Assembly: GCA_913776255.1 (NCBI GenBank)
Contig: CAJYLV010000026.1
Coordinates: 1 to 34,973 of the forward strand
From: an uncultured Sphingomonas sp.
GTDB lineage: Bacteria > Pseudomonadota > Alphaproteobacteria > Sphingomonadales > Sphingomonadaceae
Direction of reading: 5' to 3'
DNA length: 34,973 nucleotides
The notes under the pieces are model-generated. The model was not told the origin of the DNA, did no database searches, and saw only the letters and a list, made by a program, of their open reading frames with translations. A program made the translations under genes and the position numbers. Positions 14,044 through 22,636 of the stretch are shown here, in pieces. Position 1 is the stretch's first letter; every line of letters starts with the position of its first letter.

Positions 14044-16353
14044 TCAGAGGCCGGTGCGCAGCGAGACGAAGACCTGGCGCGGCGCGCCCGCGAGTAGCGT
14101 CTGGTTGTCGCCGCTGCCGGTGAAGCCGTTCGAGCCGATGGTGGAGACGTAGCGCCTGTCGAGCAGGTTGGTGGCGCTGCCCTCGATACGGACGCCGTGC
14201 AGCCCGCCGAGGTCGCCGATCGTATAGCCGATCGTCGCATCCACCAGCACGCGGTCGCCGACCGACCGGTCGTTGGTATAGGTGAAGTAGCGCTTGCTCA
14301 TGTAATCGGCGCCGACGCGCGCGAGGAAGCGGCCGTCGTCATAGACGATCTCGCCCTTGGCCATGTGGCGCGGGCTGTCGACGACCGTTTTCCCGCGCGT
14401 GGCGGTGATGAGCGCGCCGTTCGCGCCGAGCACGTCGTCCTTATATTCGGAATGGTTGTACGAATAGGAGGCGAAGATCGAGAGCGGCCGCGCGATCTTG
14501 TAGAGCGCGGTCGCCTCGGCGCCGTAATTCTCGACCCCACCGACGTTCTGGAGCCGTACCGGGCGGCCGAGGATGCCCGGGCCGTCGGTGTAGGCTAGCA
14601 GCCGATTGGAGAAGTCGACGTAATAGCCCGCAATCGATCCCTGAAAGCCGCCGCTCCGGAATCGGATGCCGGCTTCTGCGGTCTTCGACTTCTCGGGCTT
14701 TAGACGATCCCGGATCAGATCGAAGCCCTGCTGCGTGGTCGCGAACGGCGAGGCGCCGACCGCGGCCGAGACGAAGGCGCGCATGTTCTCGGTATAAGTC
14801 ACGAACGCCTCGGCCGGGCCGAAGCCGTAAACCGCGCCGACCTGCGGCAGGAACCAGTCGCGCGCATCGATCTGGCCGCTGGCGAGGCTGCCGACGATCG
14901 GGGTCGCCTTATTGGTGACCTCATAGCCCTTCCACCCGCCGGTCAGCGTCAGCTGGCCGAGCGTCAGCCGATCGCTGACGTAATAGAGCTTGGTGTCGGT
15001 CTGAAAATCGACGTCGAACTGTGTGGCGAAGGGGTTCTTCTGGAACGACAGCACGTTGCCGGAGAAGGTCGACCCGGCCGCGACGCCGTAGAAGCGCCGC
15101 GCGTTGCGGAAGCTGTTCGATTCATACCAGCCGCCCAGCTCGAGCGTGTTGGCACCGGTCTCCACCTTCAGCCGCGCGATCGAGCCGCCGCGGTTGATGT
15201 CATATTCGGTGGTGCGGATCGACAGCGGCGCGCCGCCCGGGGTGGCGAGGTACGGCGTCACCCATACGCCCTGACCGTGATTGTCGTGATAATAGCCGGT
15301 CACCGATAGCGTCACCGCTTCGGTGAGCGGGGCATCGAGCGTGATGCCGGTCAGATAGTCGCGGCGCAGCCCGGCGGCGTCGTAATAAGCGTCGTCGACC
15401 GAGGTGTAGGGCGACGGGAAGGTCAGCCCGGCATCCGGATAGGGCAGCGCGGCGGTGGCCGATTTGGCACGCGCCGCCTGATTGTTGAAGATCTGCGCGA
15501 ATTGCAGCGCCCGCGCATAGTCGGGGGCGAGATTGTCGGCATCATAGCCCAGCCGCCCGATCATCTCGAGGCTGAGGTCCTGATAGTCGTTCTCGCGCCG
15601 ATCCGAGAAATTGAAGAAGGCGCTGATCGACCCGCGTTCGCCGATGTCCTGCACCAGCTTGGCGTTCGCCTGATGCTGGCGCTGGACGCCGTCGCCCTTC
15701 CACTTGCCGGCCTCCAGATAGCCGTAGCTGAGATAGCCGCGCAGCCCGCTGCCGGTCAGGTCGCCGCTGTCGACGCGGACGAAGCCGCGATACGTGTCGT
15801 TCGAGCCGTAGGTGCCCGAGGCGGCGATCCCGAACGCGTCCGACGGGCGGCGCGAGGTGAATTGCAGCGTGCCGCCGAGGTTGGAGGTCGACGCCTCGCC
15901 CAGCGCGCCCGCGCCCTGCGCGACGGTGGTGGTGCCGACGTTCTCGGAGATGATAGCGCGGCTGATGTGCAGGCCGTTGGCGTTGCCGTAGCTCATGTCG
16001 CCGAGCGGGATGCCGTCGAGCGTGAAGCCGAGCTGGTTCTGGTTGAAGCCGCGCAAGGAGATGCGGCTCGACCATTCATACGCCCCGAACGCATCGGCGG
16101 ACTGGAAATTCACGCCGGGCAGCTTGGCGAGCGCCTTGAGCGGGGTGGTGCCGGGGGTCTGGCGTTCGATGTCGGCGGCGGTGATCGTCTGCACCTGTCG
16201 CGCCTGCCCGAAGCCGAGGACGACGACTTCGCTGCCCTGCGTGTCGGCCGGGGTGTCGGCGGCGGGCGTGGCGGGCGGCGTATCGGCGGCGAGGGCCGGG
16301 GTGGCGGTGACGGCGAACAGCGCACTGCCGGCGAGCAGCATCGAACGGAACAT
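14044..16353 (-). CDS. TonB-dependent outer membrane receptor (paralog 2)
   Basis: 769 residues from ATG 16353, which has AAGGGGAAAG upstream; longer in-frame starts give a poor Arg-rich N-terminus. Signal peptide FRSMLLAGSALFAVTATPALA. A TonB-box-like SEVVVLG, a plug with RISLRGFNQNQLGFTLDGIP, and the same ISENVG and STSNLGGT segments as paralog 1 show recent common ancestry. The barrel ends VFVSLRTGL. No STN domain. It is the first gene of a probable operon with paralog 1 and glpQ; phoD lies 238 bp upstream on the same strand. Confidence 0.9.
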   Translation of the reverse strand: MFRSMLLAGSALFAVTATPALAADTPPATPAADTPADTQGSEVVVLGFGQARQVQTITAADIERQTPGTTPLKALAKLPGVNFQSADAFGAYEWSSRISLRGFNQNQLGFTLDGIPLGDMSYGNANGLHISRAIISENVGTTTVAQGAGALGEASTSNLGGTLQFTSRRPSDAFGIAASGTYGSNDTYRGFVRVDSGDLTGSGLRGYLSYGYLEAGKWKGDGVQRQHQANAKLVQDIGERGSISAFFNFSDRRENDYQDLSLEMIGRLGYDADNLAPDYARALQFAQIFNNQAARAKSATAALPYPDAGLTFPSPYTSVDDAYYDAAGLRRDYLTGITLDAPLTEAVTLSVTGYYHDNHGQGVWVTPYLATPGGAPLSIRTTEYDINRGGSIARLKVETGANTLELGGWYESNSFRNARRFYGVAAGSTFSGNVLSFQKNPFATQFDVDFQTDTKLYYVSDRLTLGQLTLTGGWKGYEVTNKATPIVGSLASGQIDARDWFLPQVGAVYGFGPAEAFVTYTENMRAFVSAAVGASPFATTQQGFDLIRDRLKPEKSKTAEAGIRFRSGGFQGSIAGYYVDFSNRLLAYTDGPGILGRPVRLQNVGGVENYGAEATALYKIARPLSIFASYSYNHSEYKDDVLGANGALITATRGKTVVDSPRHMAKGEIVYDDGRFLARVGADYMSKRYFTYTNDRSVGDRVLVDATIGYTIGDLGGLHGVRIEGSATNLLDRRYVSTIGSNGFTGSGDNQTLLAGAPRQVFVSLRTGL

Positions 16354-16548
16354 GGTCTTTCCCCTTGGTCGCCTGCGCCTTGACGGCGCGGCGTTGCGGG
16401 TTCCCTGCGCGCAAGTCGTTGCGAGCACGTGACTATATGGTTTCCGATTCATTACTGTTGGCGGCCAGGCGAGGGCTCGAGTGAACCCATCGACAGGTCG
16501 GGCCGCGGTCTCTCATCTCGCTTCTTGCTTCCGTCCGGAAGAAGCGGG

Positions 16549-16569
16549 GCCCCGGACCAAGTCCGGGGC
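16549..16569. repeat. Perfect hairpin GCCCCGGAC-CAA-GTCCGGGGC
   Basis: A 9-bp perfect stem with a CAA loop, 23 bp beyond the phoD stop (minus strand). There is no T-tract, so it is either a Rho-assisted 3' end structure or a short intergenic palindrome. The rest of the 16354-16591 gap holds a TATAGT/CACGTG stretch near 16428-16440 upstream of the receptor gene, but no convincing complete promoter. Confidence 0.55.
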
Positions 16570-16591
16570 GACGGGAAACGGGCGTGCGGCG

Positions 16592-18181
16592 CTACGCCAT
16601 GACGTTGCGGCCGTGCGCGACGGTGGCGGTGTGGCCGATCGTTGCGGCGGGGGTGCGCTGCCGGATCGTGTCGACCATGATCCAGTCGTTGCGGACGCGC
16701 TCCGCCTCGATCGTCAGCGCCATATAGCCGCGGCGCGCGGTGTCGCACCATTTCAGCTCGGGGTTGGTGCGGACGAGATCGGCGGCGATGCGGCGCGGGT
16801 CGTAGGCGGTGCCGCTCTCGAACCCCGGCGAGGTGACGCTGTGCCCGGCGAACTCGACCGCGGCGGCATGGCCGTCCTGTGCGAGGTCATAGGCCCAGGC
16901 GTTGTGGCTGTCGCCGGAGATCAGCACGGTGCTGCCGCCGAGCTGCTGGACCTGCCGCAGGAAGCGCGCACGCGCGGCGGGATAGCCGCCCCAATTGTCG
17001 AAGTTGAACGGCAGCCCCTGCTTCGCCGCGACAATGCCGGCGGTGACGTAGCTGTTCGGCTTTCCGCTCGTCCACGTCTCGGCATCGGCGGGCATCAGCG
17101 TCTGCCCCATGATCGTACCGAACCCGACCACCTGCCAGCGCCGCCCGCTGCGCACCGAGGCGGCGAGCGCGTGGTTGAGCCAGCTTTCCTGCTGCCAGCC
17201 CATCATCGTCGCACCCGGATCCTGCCACGCGCCGTCACGGAAGGCGCGCAGCGCGGCGGCGGGATCGGCGGCCCTGAACAGCGGATCGAGATCGAGCTGC
17301 TGCGTGCGGCCGAGCAAGCGGGTCTCCGTACGGAACAAGGTGGCGAGCGCGCCGATGTCGTAGCGCTTCCACGGCTCGTCGGAGACCGGCATCCATTCGC
17401 GATACGCCTGGATCGAGGCGGCGCGGCGCTGGTTCCAGTCGCCCTCGGTGGCGGGATCGTGGTTCTGCGCGCCGCCCTCCCAGCTGTCGTTGGCGCTTTC
17501 GTGATCGTCCCATTGCGCGATCATCGGCAGCCGGGCGTGGAGCGCCTGAAGATCGGGGTCGGCGCGATAGCTGGCGAAACGCTGCCGGTAATCGTCGAGG
17601 TGGATGGTCTCGGTGAGCGGTGCGGGCTGGCGCGCCGCGACCAGCTGGTTGGGCTCCGGATAATGGGCGGGGCTGTATTCGTAGAAATAGTCGCCGAGGT
17701 GGATCGCGCAGTCGAGATCCTCGCGGGCGGCGGCATGCGCATAAGCGTTGAAAAAGCCGAAGCCGATGTTCGAGCAAGAGAAGATCGCCGCGCGCCACGG
17801 CCGGACGCCGTCGGCGGGCAGCGTGCGCGTCCGGCCGATCGCCGAGCGCGTCCCGTCGGGCGCGACGAAGCGGAACCAGTACCAGCGAGCGGGGGCGAGG
17901 CCGTCGGCGGTGAGCTTGACGGTCCAGTCGCGCCATGGGCCGGTGACCTGCGCCCCGACGACGCGCGCGCCGCGCATGTCGGGCTGTTCGGCGATCTCGG
18001 CGGTCACCTCGCCCGGCGTCGCCAGCACGCAGCGCGTCCAGAGCAGCACCGAGTCAGCGCCCGGCTCGCCGCTGGCGACCGAATGGGTGAAGCCGCGCGC
18101 GGTGGCGGTGCCGGCGGCGAACAGCGGCGCGGCGGTCAGCGCACCGGCGCCAACGATCAGGGAGCGGCGGGAGACGAGCAC
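16592..18181 (-). CDS. phoD: Alkaline phosphatase D (PhoD family), Tat-exported
   Basis: 529 residues from a GTG start at 18181, seven bases after GAGG. The N-terminus SRRSLIVGAGALTAAPLFA is a Tat signal. The mature part shows an N-terminal beta-sandwich (FTHSVASGEPGADSVLLWTR) and a metallophosphatase core: FSCSNIG, AIHLGDYFYEY, QWDDHES and ISGDSHNAW. PhoD enzymes release phosphate from mono- and diesters in the periplasm and use Ca2+ and Fe3+. It lies upstream of two TonB receptors and glpQ in the same direction. It is divergent from the amidotransferase gene, with 163 bp between the starts. I could not find a clear Pho box. Confidence 0.92.
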   Translation of the reverse strand: MLVSRRSLIVGAGALTAAPLFAAGTATARGFTHSVASGEPGADSVLLWTRCVLATPGEVTAEIAEQPDMRGARVVGAQVTGPWRDWTVKLTADGLAPARWYWFRFVAPDGTRSAIGRTRTLPADGVRPWRAAIFSCSNIGFGFFNAYAHAAAREDLDCAIHLGDYFYEYSPAHYPEPNQLVAARQPAPLTETIHLDDYRQRFASYRADPDLQALHARLPMIAQWDDHESANDSWEGGAQNHDPATEGDWNQRRAASIQAYREWMPVSDEPWKRYDIGALATLFRTETRLLGRTQQLDLDPLFRAADPAAALRAFRDGAWQDPGATMMGWQQESWLNHALAASVRSGRRWQVVGFGTIMGQTLMPADAETWTSGKPNSYVTAGIVAAKQGLPFNFDNWGGYPAARARFLRQVQQLGGSTVLISGDSHNAWAYDLAQDGHAAAVEFAGHSVTSPGFESGTAYDPRRIAADLVRTNPELKWCDTARRGYMALTIEAERVRNDWIMVDTIRQRTPAATIGHTATVAHGRNVMA

Positions 18182-18344
18182 AAGCGGACCTCTTTGTCGG
18201 TGCGGATCGCGGCGCGGATGGGCGCGGTTTGTGGAGGCTTGATGACAAAGGGTGTCCCGCAAAAGTTTTCGCGATGGCGCAGGGGCTTGTCGACGATGCG
18301 ATGCGTTGGCGCACCTTCCCGACCCTCACCCGAGGTAGACAGAA

Positions 18345-19199
18345 GTGCCCCGATTGCTGATCGCGCAGAGCGAAACCCCGGACGAGCGCGCGGCGCGGCG
18401 GGCGCATACCGGGCAAAGCTCGGGCGAAAGCTATGCCGACACGCTGCACCAGATGGTGCCCGGCGCGACGATCGAGATCTGCCAGCCGGCCGACGACGAC
18501 TCGCCGGCTTTCACGCCGGCGCAGCTGGCGGGCTTCGACGCGGTGTTCCTCACCGGCTCGCCGTTGCACGTCTATGACGACTCGCCGGAAGTGCGGCGGC
18601 AGCTGGCGTTCATGCGCGCGGTCTTCGCGTCAGGGACACCATCGTTCGGCTCGTGCGCCGGGCTGCAGGTCGCGGTGGCGGCGGCGGGCGGGACGGTGCG
18701 CAAGATGCCGGAGCGGATGGAGGCGGGCTTCTCGCGGCGGATCGTCGCCACCGCGGAGGGGCGCGATCATCCCTTGCTTGCGGGGCGGCCCGCGACCTGG
18801 GACGCGCCCGCCGTGCATGGCGACGAGGTCGAGACGCTGCCGCCGGGCGCGACGCGGCTGGCGGGCAATGCGGTGACGCACGTCCAGGCCGCCGAGATCC
18901 GCCACGACAAGGGCGTGTTCTGGGGCGTGCAATATCATCCCGAACTGTCGCTGCGCGAGATCGCGATCGCGCTGCGCCGGCAGGCCGACGGGCTGGTCGA
19001 GGCCGGGCTGGCCGAGACTTCGGTCGAGGTCGAGGAGCGTGCCGACGTGATCGCGGCGTTGCACGAGGCGCCGGAGCGACGCTCGCTGCGCTGGCGGCTG
19101 GGGGTGGACGGCGAGCTGGCGGACACCGACGCGCGGCGGCGCGAGATCGCGAACTTCCTCGCCGCGCTGCCGACGATCGACCGGCGCGGCGCGCGGTGA
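18345..19199 (+). CDS. Class I glutamine amidotransferase domain protein (GuaA-like GATase1)
   Basis: 284 residues, cytosolic. The GATase1 triad is visible: Cys104 in FGSCAGLQ, His198 and Glu200 in QYHPEL. An FLTGSP segment sits where the oxyanion-hole region is expected. The C-terminal 70 residues form an Arg/Glu-rich extension of unknown role. Free-standing GATase1 proteins of this kind are often annotated as GMP synthase (glutamine-hydrolysing), but no synthetase domain follows, so the acceptor is unknown. It converges with the DUF2256 gene. Confidence 0.85.
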   Translation: MPRLLIAQSETPDERAARRAHTGQSSGESYADTLHQMVPGATIEICQPADDDSPAFTPAQLAGFDAVFLTGSPLHVYDDSPEVRRQLAFMRAVFASGTPSFGSCAGLQVAVAAAGGTVRKMPERMEAGFSRRIVATAEGRDHPLLAGRPATWDAPAVHGDEVETLPPGATRLAGNAVTHVQAAEIRHDKGVFWGVQYHPELSLREIAIALRRQADGLVEAGLAETSVEVEERADVIAALHEAPERRSLRWRLGVDGELADTDARRREIANFLAALPTIDRRGAR

Positions 19200-19241
19200 A
19201 GTTGGCGAAGTTGGCGCCAAACGCGACCAGCGCGGCGCCGG

Positions 19242-19397
19242 CTACGACGCGGGCCCGTCGCGTTCCCCGACGCCACGGCAGCGGTCCGAGCAATATTTGA
19301 CCTGTTCCCAGTCGCGCGCCCATTTCTTGCGCCACGCGAACGGGCGGTGGCAGCTCGCGCAGATCTTCTCGGGCAGATACGGTTTCCGGTGCGCCAT
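19242..19397 (-). CDS. DUF2256 domain mini-protein
   Basis: A 51-residue protein read from ATG 19397. It has two Cys pairs, CASC (13, 16) and CSDRC (36, 40), around [19 protein letters not shown], which is the DUF2256 signature. The arrangement suggests a small zinc-binding protein; the function of the family is unknown. The open frame runs further upstream but has no conserved content there. Confidence 0.85.
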   Translation of the reverse strand: MAHRKPYLPEKICASCHRPFAWRKKWARDWEQVKYCSDRCRGVGERDGPAS

Positions 19398-19473
19398 CGC
19401 CGCTGAACCCGTTTGGCGCGCGCTGCGATCCGTGCCAGCGTGCCGGCCGAGTGAATTTGCGAGGGGATGCAGG

Positions 19474-20502
19474 ATGATCGCGATCGAAACGACCCGGCCG
19501 GGGCGCCGCGCGGTGCTGGCCGGGCTGGCCGGCGCGGCGCTGACCGGGTTCGCCGACGCCGCGCCGGCGGTGACGTTGCGGCGGCTGACGCCCGCGTTCG
19601 ACCGGATCATCGCGCCGGGCACGCCGGTCGAGACGATCGCGACCGGCATCCAATGGGCCGAGGGGCCGGTGTGGGTGCCGCGCGACGGCGGCTATCTGCT
19701 GTTCTCCGATCCGCCCGCCAATATCGTGCGGCGCTGGTCGCGCGGCGGCGGGGTGACGACCTTCCTGTCGCCGTCGGGCGCGCCGGACCCCGACCGCACG
19801 ATCCTGCGCGAGCCCGGCGCGAACGGCCTGACGCTCGACCGGACCGGCGGGCTGCTGATCGCCAACAGCGGGAGCCGCTCGATCGATCGCGTCGATTTGC
19901 GAACGCGCGCCCGCACGGTGCTGGTCGACCGCTACAAGGGAAAAAGATTCAATAGTCCCAATGACATGCACGTCGCGAAGGACGGGGCGATCTGGTTCAC
20001 CGATCCGCCCTACGGGCTGGCCGGGGACGATCGCTCGCCGGCCAAGGAGCTGTCGGTCAACGGCGTCTATCGCTGGCGGGCCGGCGGGGAGGCGGTGCTG
20101 GTCGACGGCACGCTGACCCGCCCCAACGGCATCGCGCTGTCGTCCGACGAGCGGCGGCTGTACGTCGCCGTCTCCGACGACGCCGATCCGCGGGTGATGG
20201 TCTACGACCTCGGGCGCGACGGAATGCCGCGCGGGTCGCGGGTGCTGGTGTCGGCGAAGGCTTGGCACCAGCAGGGCAAGCCGGGGCTGCCCGACGGAAT
20301 GAAGGTGGCGCGCGACGGGACCCTGGTCTGCTCGATGCCGGGCGGGATCATGTTCCTGACCCCGGAGGGCGAGCCGATCGGGCAGATCGAGACGACCACC
20401 CCGGCCGCCAATGCCGCGTTCGGCGAGGGCGGCGCGGCGCTGTACGTCACAAACAACGACCGGGTGTTGCGCGTCGCGTTGCGCCGCGGATGGCAAGGAT
20501 GA
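19474..20502 (+). CDS. SMP-30/gluconolactonase family protein, Tat-exported
   Basis: 342 residues from ATG 19474, placed directly after GGGGATGCAGG. The N-terminus [22 protein letters not shown] has a twin-arginine Tat pattern. The six-bladed propeller motifs of SMP-30/gluconolactonases are present: [46 protein letters not shown] and [14 protein letters not shown], including the metal-binding Glu, Asn and Asp positions. Such enzymes open sugar lactones. A periplasmic gluconolactonase would act next to a PQQ glucose dehydrogenase, but none is encoded here. Confidence 0.9.
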   Translation: MIAIETTRPGRRAVLAGLAGAALTGFADAAPAVTLRRLTPAFDRIIAPGTPVETIATGIQWAEGPVWVPRDGGYLLFSDPPANIVRRWSRGGGVTTFLSPSGAPDPDRTILREPGANGLTLDRTGGLLIANSGSRSIDRVDLRTRARTVLVDRYKGKRFNSPNDMHVAKDGAIWFTDPPYGLAGDDRSPAKELSVNGVYRWRAGGEAVLVDGTLTRPNGIALSSDERRLYVAVSDDADPRVMVYDLGRDGMPRGSRVLVSAKAWHQQGKPGLPDGMKVARDGTLVCSMPGGIMFLTPEGEPIGQIETTTPAANAAFGEGGAALYVTNNDRVLRVALRRGWQG

Positions 20503-20589
20503 CGGATCAGGGTTGATCTCCTACTGAATCGGTGTAGTTTGGCGGGGACGGTGGCGCTCTGTCACCGAGCATGAAGGGGATGTGCGTTG

Positions 20590-20820
20590 ATGAAGAAGAT
20601 CGTTGCGGGCATGTCCGCGGTGGCGCTGGCGCTCTCGCTGGCGGCGTGCGGATCGAAGACCGACACCGCCAATGACACGGCGCTCAATGCCGAGATCGGC
20701 AACGACGTGGCGCTGAACGAGACGCTGCCGGCCGACGAGAATCTGTCGGACGCGGGCGCGCTGCCGCTGAACGCCGCCGACGGCAACGTCGCAGGCGCCG
20801 CGACCACCAACGCGCTCTGA
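20590..20820 (+). CDS. Small putative lipoprotein
   Basis: 76 residues from ATG 20590 (a TTG at 20587 is also in frame), with GAAGGGG about 10 bases upstream. A lipoprotein signal, KKIVAGMSAVALALSLAAC, ends at lipobox Cys20. The mature part is acidic and Asn/Asp/Ala-rich (TANDTALNAEIGNDVALNET), probably disordered. No family was recognised. It stands alone between the SMP-30 gene and a terminator-like hairpin at 20828-20854. Confidence 0.8.
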   Translation: MKKIVAGMSAVALALSLAACGSKTDTANDTALNAEIGNDVALNETLPADENLSDAGALPLNAADGNVAGAATTNAL

Positions 20821-20827
20821 CGCTTTC

Positions 20828-20854
20828 GCGGGCGGCGCCCTCCGCGCCGCCCGC
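20828..20854 (+). terminator. GC-rich hairpin after the small lipoprotein
   Basis: GCGGGCGGC and GCCGCCCGC form a perfect 9-bp stem with a 9-base loop, 7 bases after the lipoprotein stop. There is no U-tract, so termination is probably incomplete or Rho-dependent. It precedes the candidate small RNA. Confidence 0.5.
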
Positions 20855-20861
20855 CACCTGT

Positions 20862-20927
20862 TACCGTCTGGAGTTGCTCCCTAGACGAAACTGGTCCGGT
20901 GCCTCCCAGCGGCGCCGGGCCTTTTGT
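20862..20927 (+). ncRNA. Candidate structured small RNA or 3' UTR element with intrinsic terminator
   Basis: Two consecutive stems occur. The first pairs GTCT/GGAG (20866-20873) with CTCC/AGAC (20877-20886) around a TTG loop with a CT bulge. The second, GGTCCGGTGCC (20893-20903) with GGCGCCGGGCC (20911-20921), uses two G-U pairs and runs into TTTTGTCTG. The CTCCC motif occurs near both loops, as in anti-Shine-Dalgarno loop motifs of some alphaproteobacterial small RNAs. No promoter is proven, so it may instead be the processed 3' end of the lipoprotein mRNA. Confidence 0.4.
20893..20927 (+). terminator. Intrinsic terminator
   Basis: The stem of 11 pairs (two G-U) with a 7-base loop TCCCAGC is followed by TTTTGTC. 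It is the best termination signal between the lipoprotein gene and the converging mnmA gene. Confidence 0.7.
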
Positions 20928-21000
20928 CTGTCTTCGTCATCCCGGAAATGATCCGGGGGACGAGTACAGCTTTCGGAACGTGATGGCGTCAACTTGACCC

Positions 21001-21075
21001 GTCATTGCGAGCGTAGCGAAGCAATCCAGGGCCGGATTAAGACGCCCTGGATTGCTTCGCTACGCTCGCAATGAC
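21001..21075. repeat. 75-bp palindromic repeat, family A, copy 2 (perfect arms)
   Basis: The two 32-bp arms are exact reverse complements, beginning GTCATTGCGAGCGTAGCGAA, with an 11-bp centre. It lies 43 bp downstream of the mnmA stop (minus strand) and about 75 bp beyond the terminator at 20893. The perfection of the arms suggests recent insertion, or that base pairing is selected. Confidence 0.95.
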
Positions 21076-21118
21076 GGCCGATTAATTCGACCTTACGTCA
21101 TCACTTTCGGGCGAGTGT

Positions 21119-22267
21119 TCAGGCGGACGCGGATGCCGCGAGCAGCGCGTCGGCGCCGCGCGCCTCCACCGGCTCGGTCGCCGCGATCCAGCCGCCGCCC
21201 AGCACCCGGTCGCCGGCGTACAGCACCGCGGCCTGACCGGGGGCGACGCCATATTCGGGCGCGTCGAACACCAGCCGGTCGCCCGTCATGCGCGCCGGCA
21301 CCGGCTTGGCCATCGAGCGTACCTTGGCGGTCAGCGGGCCGTCGAGCGGACCGAGGACGTTGAGCCGCTCGAGTCGCGCCGCCGCGACCGCCAGCGCCGC
21401 GCGCGGGCCGACCACGACGCGGCGCGCCGCCGCGTCCAGCCGCACGACGTAGAGCGGCTCGGGCGTGCCGCCGATCTCCAGCCCGCGCCGCTGCCCGACC
21501 GTGTAATGGACCAGCCCGCGATGCTCGCCGAGCTTGCGGCCGGCGAGGTCGACGATATCGCCGCCGGTCGCCGCCTCGGGGCGCAGCTTCTTGACCAGCG
21601 AGGCATAATCGCCGTCGGGGACGAAGCAGATGTCCTGGCTGTCGGGCTTGTCGGCGACCAATAGCGCGAGTTCGGCGGCGAGTTCGCGGACGCGCGGCTT
21701 GGGGAGCGCGCCGAGCGGGAAGCGCAGGAAATCGAGCTGTTCCTGCGTGGTGGCGAACAGGAAATAGCTCTGGTCGCGCGCCGGATCGGCGGCGCGGTGC
21801 AGCTCCGCCCCCGCCGGGCCCTCGACGCGGCGAACGTAATGGCCGGTGGCGAGACAGTCCGCGTCCAGGTCACGGGCCAGCGCCAGCAGATCGGTGAACT
21901 TCGGCCCCATGTTGCACTGGACGCACGGGATCGGGGTGCGCCCGGCGAGATATTCGTCGGCGAAGGTATCGACGACGGTCGCGCGGAAGCTGCTTTCGTG
22001 ATCGAACACGTAATGCGCGATGCCGAGCTTGTCGCAGACCGCACGCGCATCGCGGATGTCGCGACCGGCGCAGCACGCTCCGGCGCGTTTGGTCGCCTCG
22101 CCGTGATCGTAGAGCTGGAGCGTGACGCCGATCACCTCGGCATCGGGCTGTCGCGCCGCGAGCGCGGCGACGACCGAGCTGTCGACCCCGCCCGACATCG
22201 CCACGACGATGCGCCGCGCACCGGGCGCGAGCTGGAATTCACCGCTGTCCATGATGGGATCGAGCAT
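21119..22267 (-). CDS. mnmA: tRNA-specific 2-thiouridylase
   Basis: 382 residues. The PP-loop SGGVDSS (residues 25-31) adenylates the uridine at the wobble position 34 of Lys, Glu and Gln tRNAs. The sulfur-handling cysteines appear in PIPCVQCNM (first catalytic Cys) and in SQDICFVP (second). The domains follow the family order: PP-loop, central tRNA-binding region ([25 protein letters not shown]) and C-terminal beta-barrel. The product makes s2U34. It is divergent from a 57-residue ORF, 92 bp away. An internal ATG at 22252 is an alternative start. Confidence 0.95.
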   Translation of the reverse strand: MLDPIMDSGEFQLAPGARRIVVAMSGGVDSSVVAALAARQPDAEVIGVTLQLYDHGEATKRAGACCAGRDIRDARAVCDKLGIAHYVFDHESSFRATVVDTFADEYLAGRTPIPCVQCNMGPKFTDLLALARDLDADCLATGHYVRRVEGPAGAELHRAADPARDQSYFLFATTQEQLDFLRFPLGALPKPRVRELAAELALLVADKPDSQDICFVPDGDYASLVKKLRPEAATGGDIVDLAGRKLGEHRGLVHYTVGQRRGLEIGGTPEPLYVVRLDAAARRVVVGPRAALAVAAARLERLNVLGPLDGPLTAKVRSMAKPVPARMTGDRLVFDAPEYGVAPGQAAVLYAGDRVLGGGWIAATEPVEARGADALLAASASA

Positions 22268-22334
22268 ACCGCGGCGACCCCGGTGGCGTAAACCGAAATG
22301 AACGAAGCGTTTCCGGCCACTTTACCCGACCTTC

Positions 22335-22348
22335 AGACCGCACGGTCT
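22335..22348. promoter_or_regulatory. Small palindrome AGACCG-CA-CGGTCT in the mnmA/ORF gap
   Basis: Perfect 6-bp arms around CA, located 12 bp before the 57-codon ORF in a divergent intergenic region of 92 bp. It may be an operator or chance; no regulator is known to me for it. Confidence 0.3.
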
Positions 22349-22359
22349 ACATTAGGTAG

Positions 22360-22533
22360 ATGACAGCCGAAACTCCCCCTCCCGACGTGCCACTGCTGTG
22401 CAGTCTCCGCGCACGCCAGCTTGCCTCGCGGACCGCGCAGGTCGCGCGCACGATGGGCGAGCCGGCGCGTGCGCCCGGCGGTGCCTTCAACGCCGATGCC
22501 GCGGCCGCGCTTCAGCACTGGAAGCAGCCGTGA
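22360..22533 (+). CDS. Small hypothetical protein upstream of sciP
   Basis: A 57-residue open frame, ATG 22360 to TGA 22533, encoding TAETPPPDVPLLCSLRARQL... and ending in ALQHWKQP. Base use is protein-like (third positions G/C-rich). The Shine-Dalgarno is poor, AGGT just before the start. No family was recognised. It lies 103 bp upstream of the sciP-like gene and 92 bp from mnmA. Conservation next to sciP in other sphingomonads would confirm it. Confidence 0.5.
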   Translation: MTAETPPPDVPLLCSLRARQLASRTAQVARTMGEPARAPGGAFNADAAAALQHWKQP

Positions 22534-22636
22534 ACAGGTCGTTTACCGGACCGCTTTAGGAGGCGTTCAATCCATCGCCGTTACGCAGCAGTCACGACAT
22601 GGAATTGGGGGGTCGCGCCCCGAACCGAGGTTTGGA

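Noticed and set aside
18182..18344. Possible Pho box upstream of phoD (TTTGTCATCAAG on the minus strand)
   Set aside because: Only one TGTCA-like unit is visible, with no second unit at 11-bp spacing, so PhoB control cannot be claimed from the sequence.
22540..22560. Possible CtrA box (TTTACCGGACCGCTTTAG) upstream of sciP
   Set aside because: Both half-sites lack TTAA; the match to TTAA-N7-TTAA is too poor.
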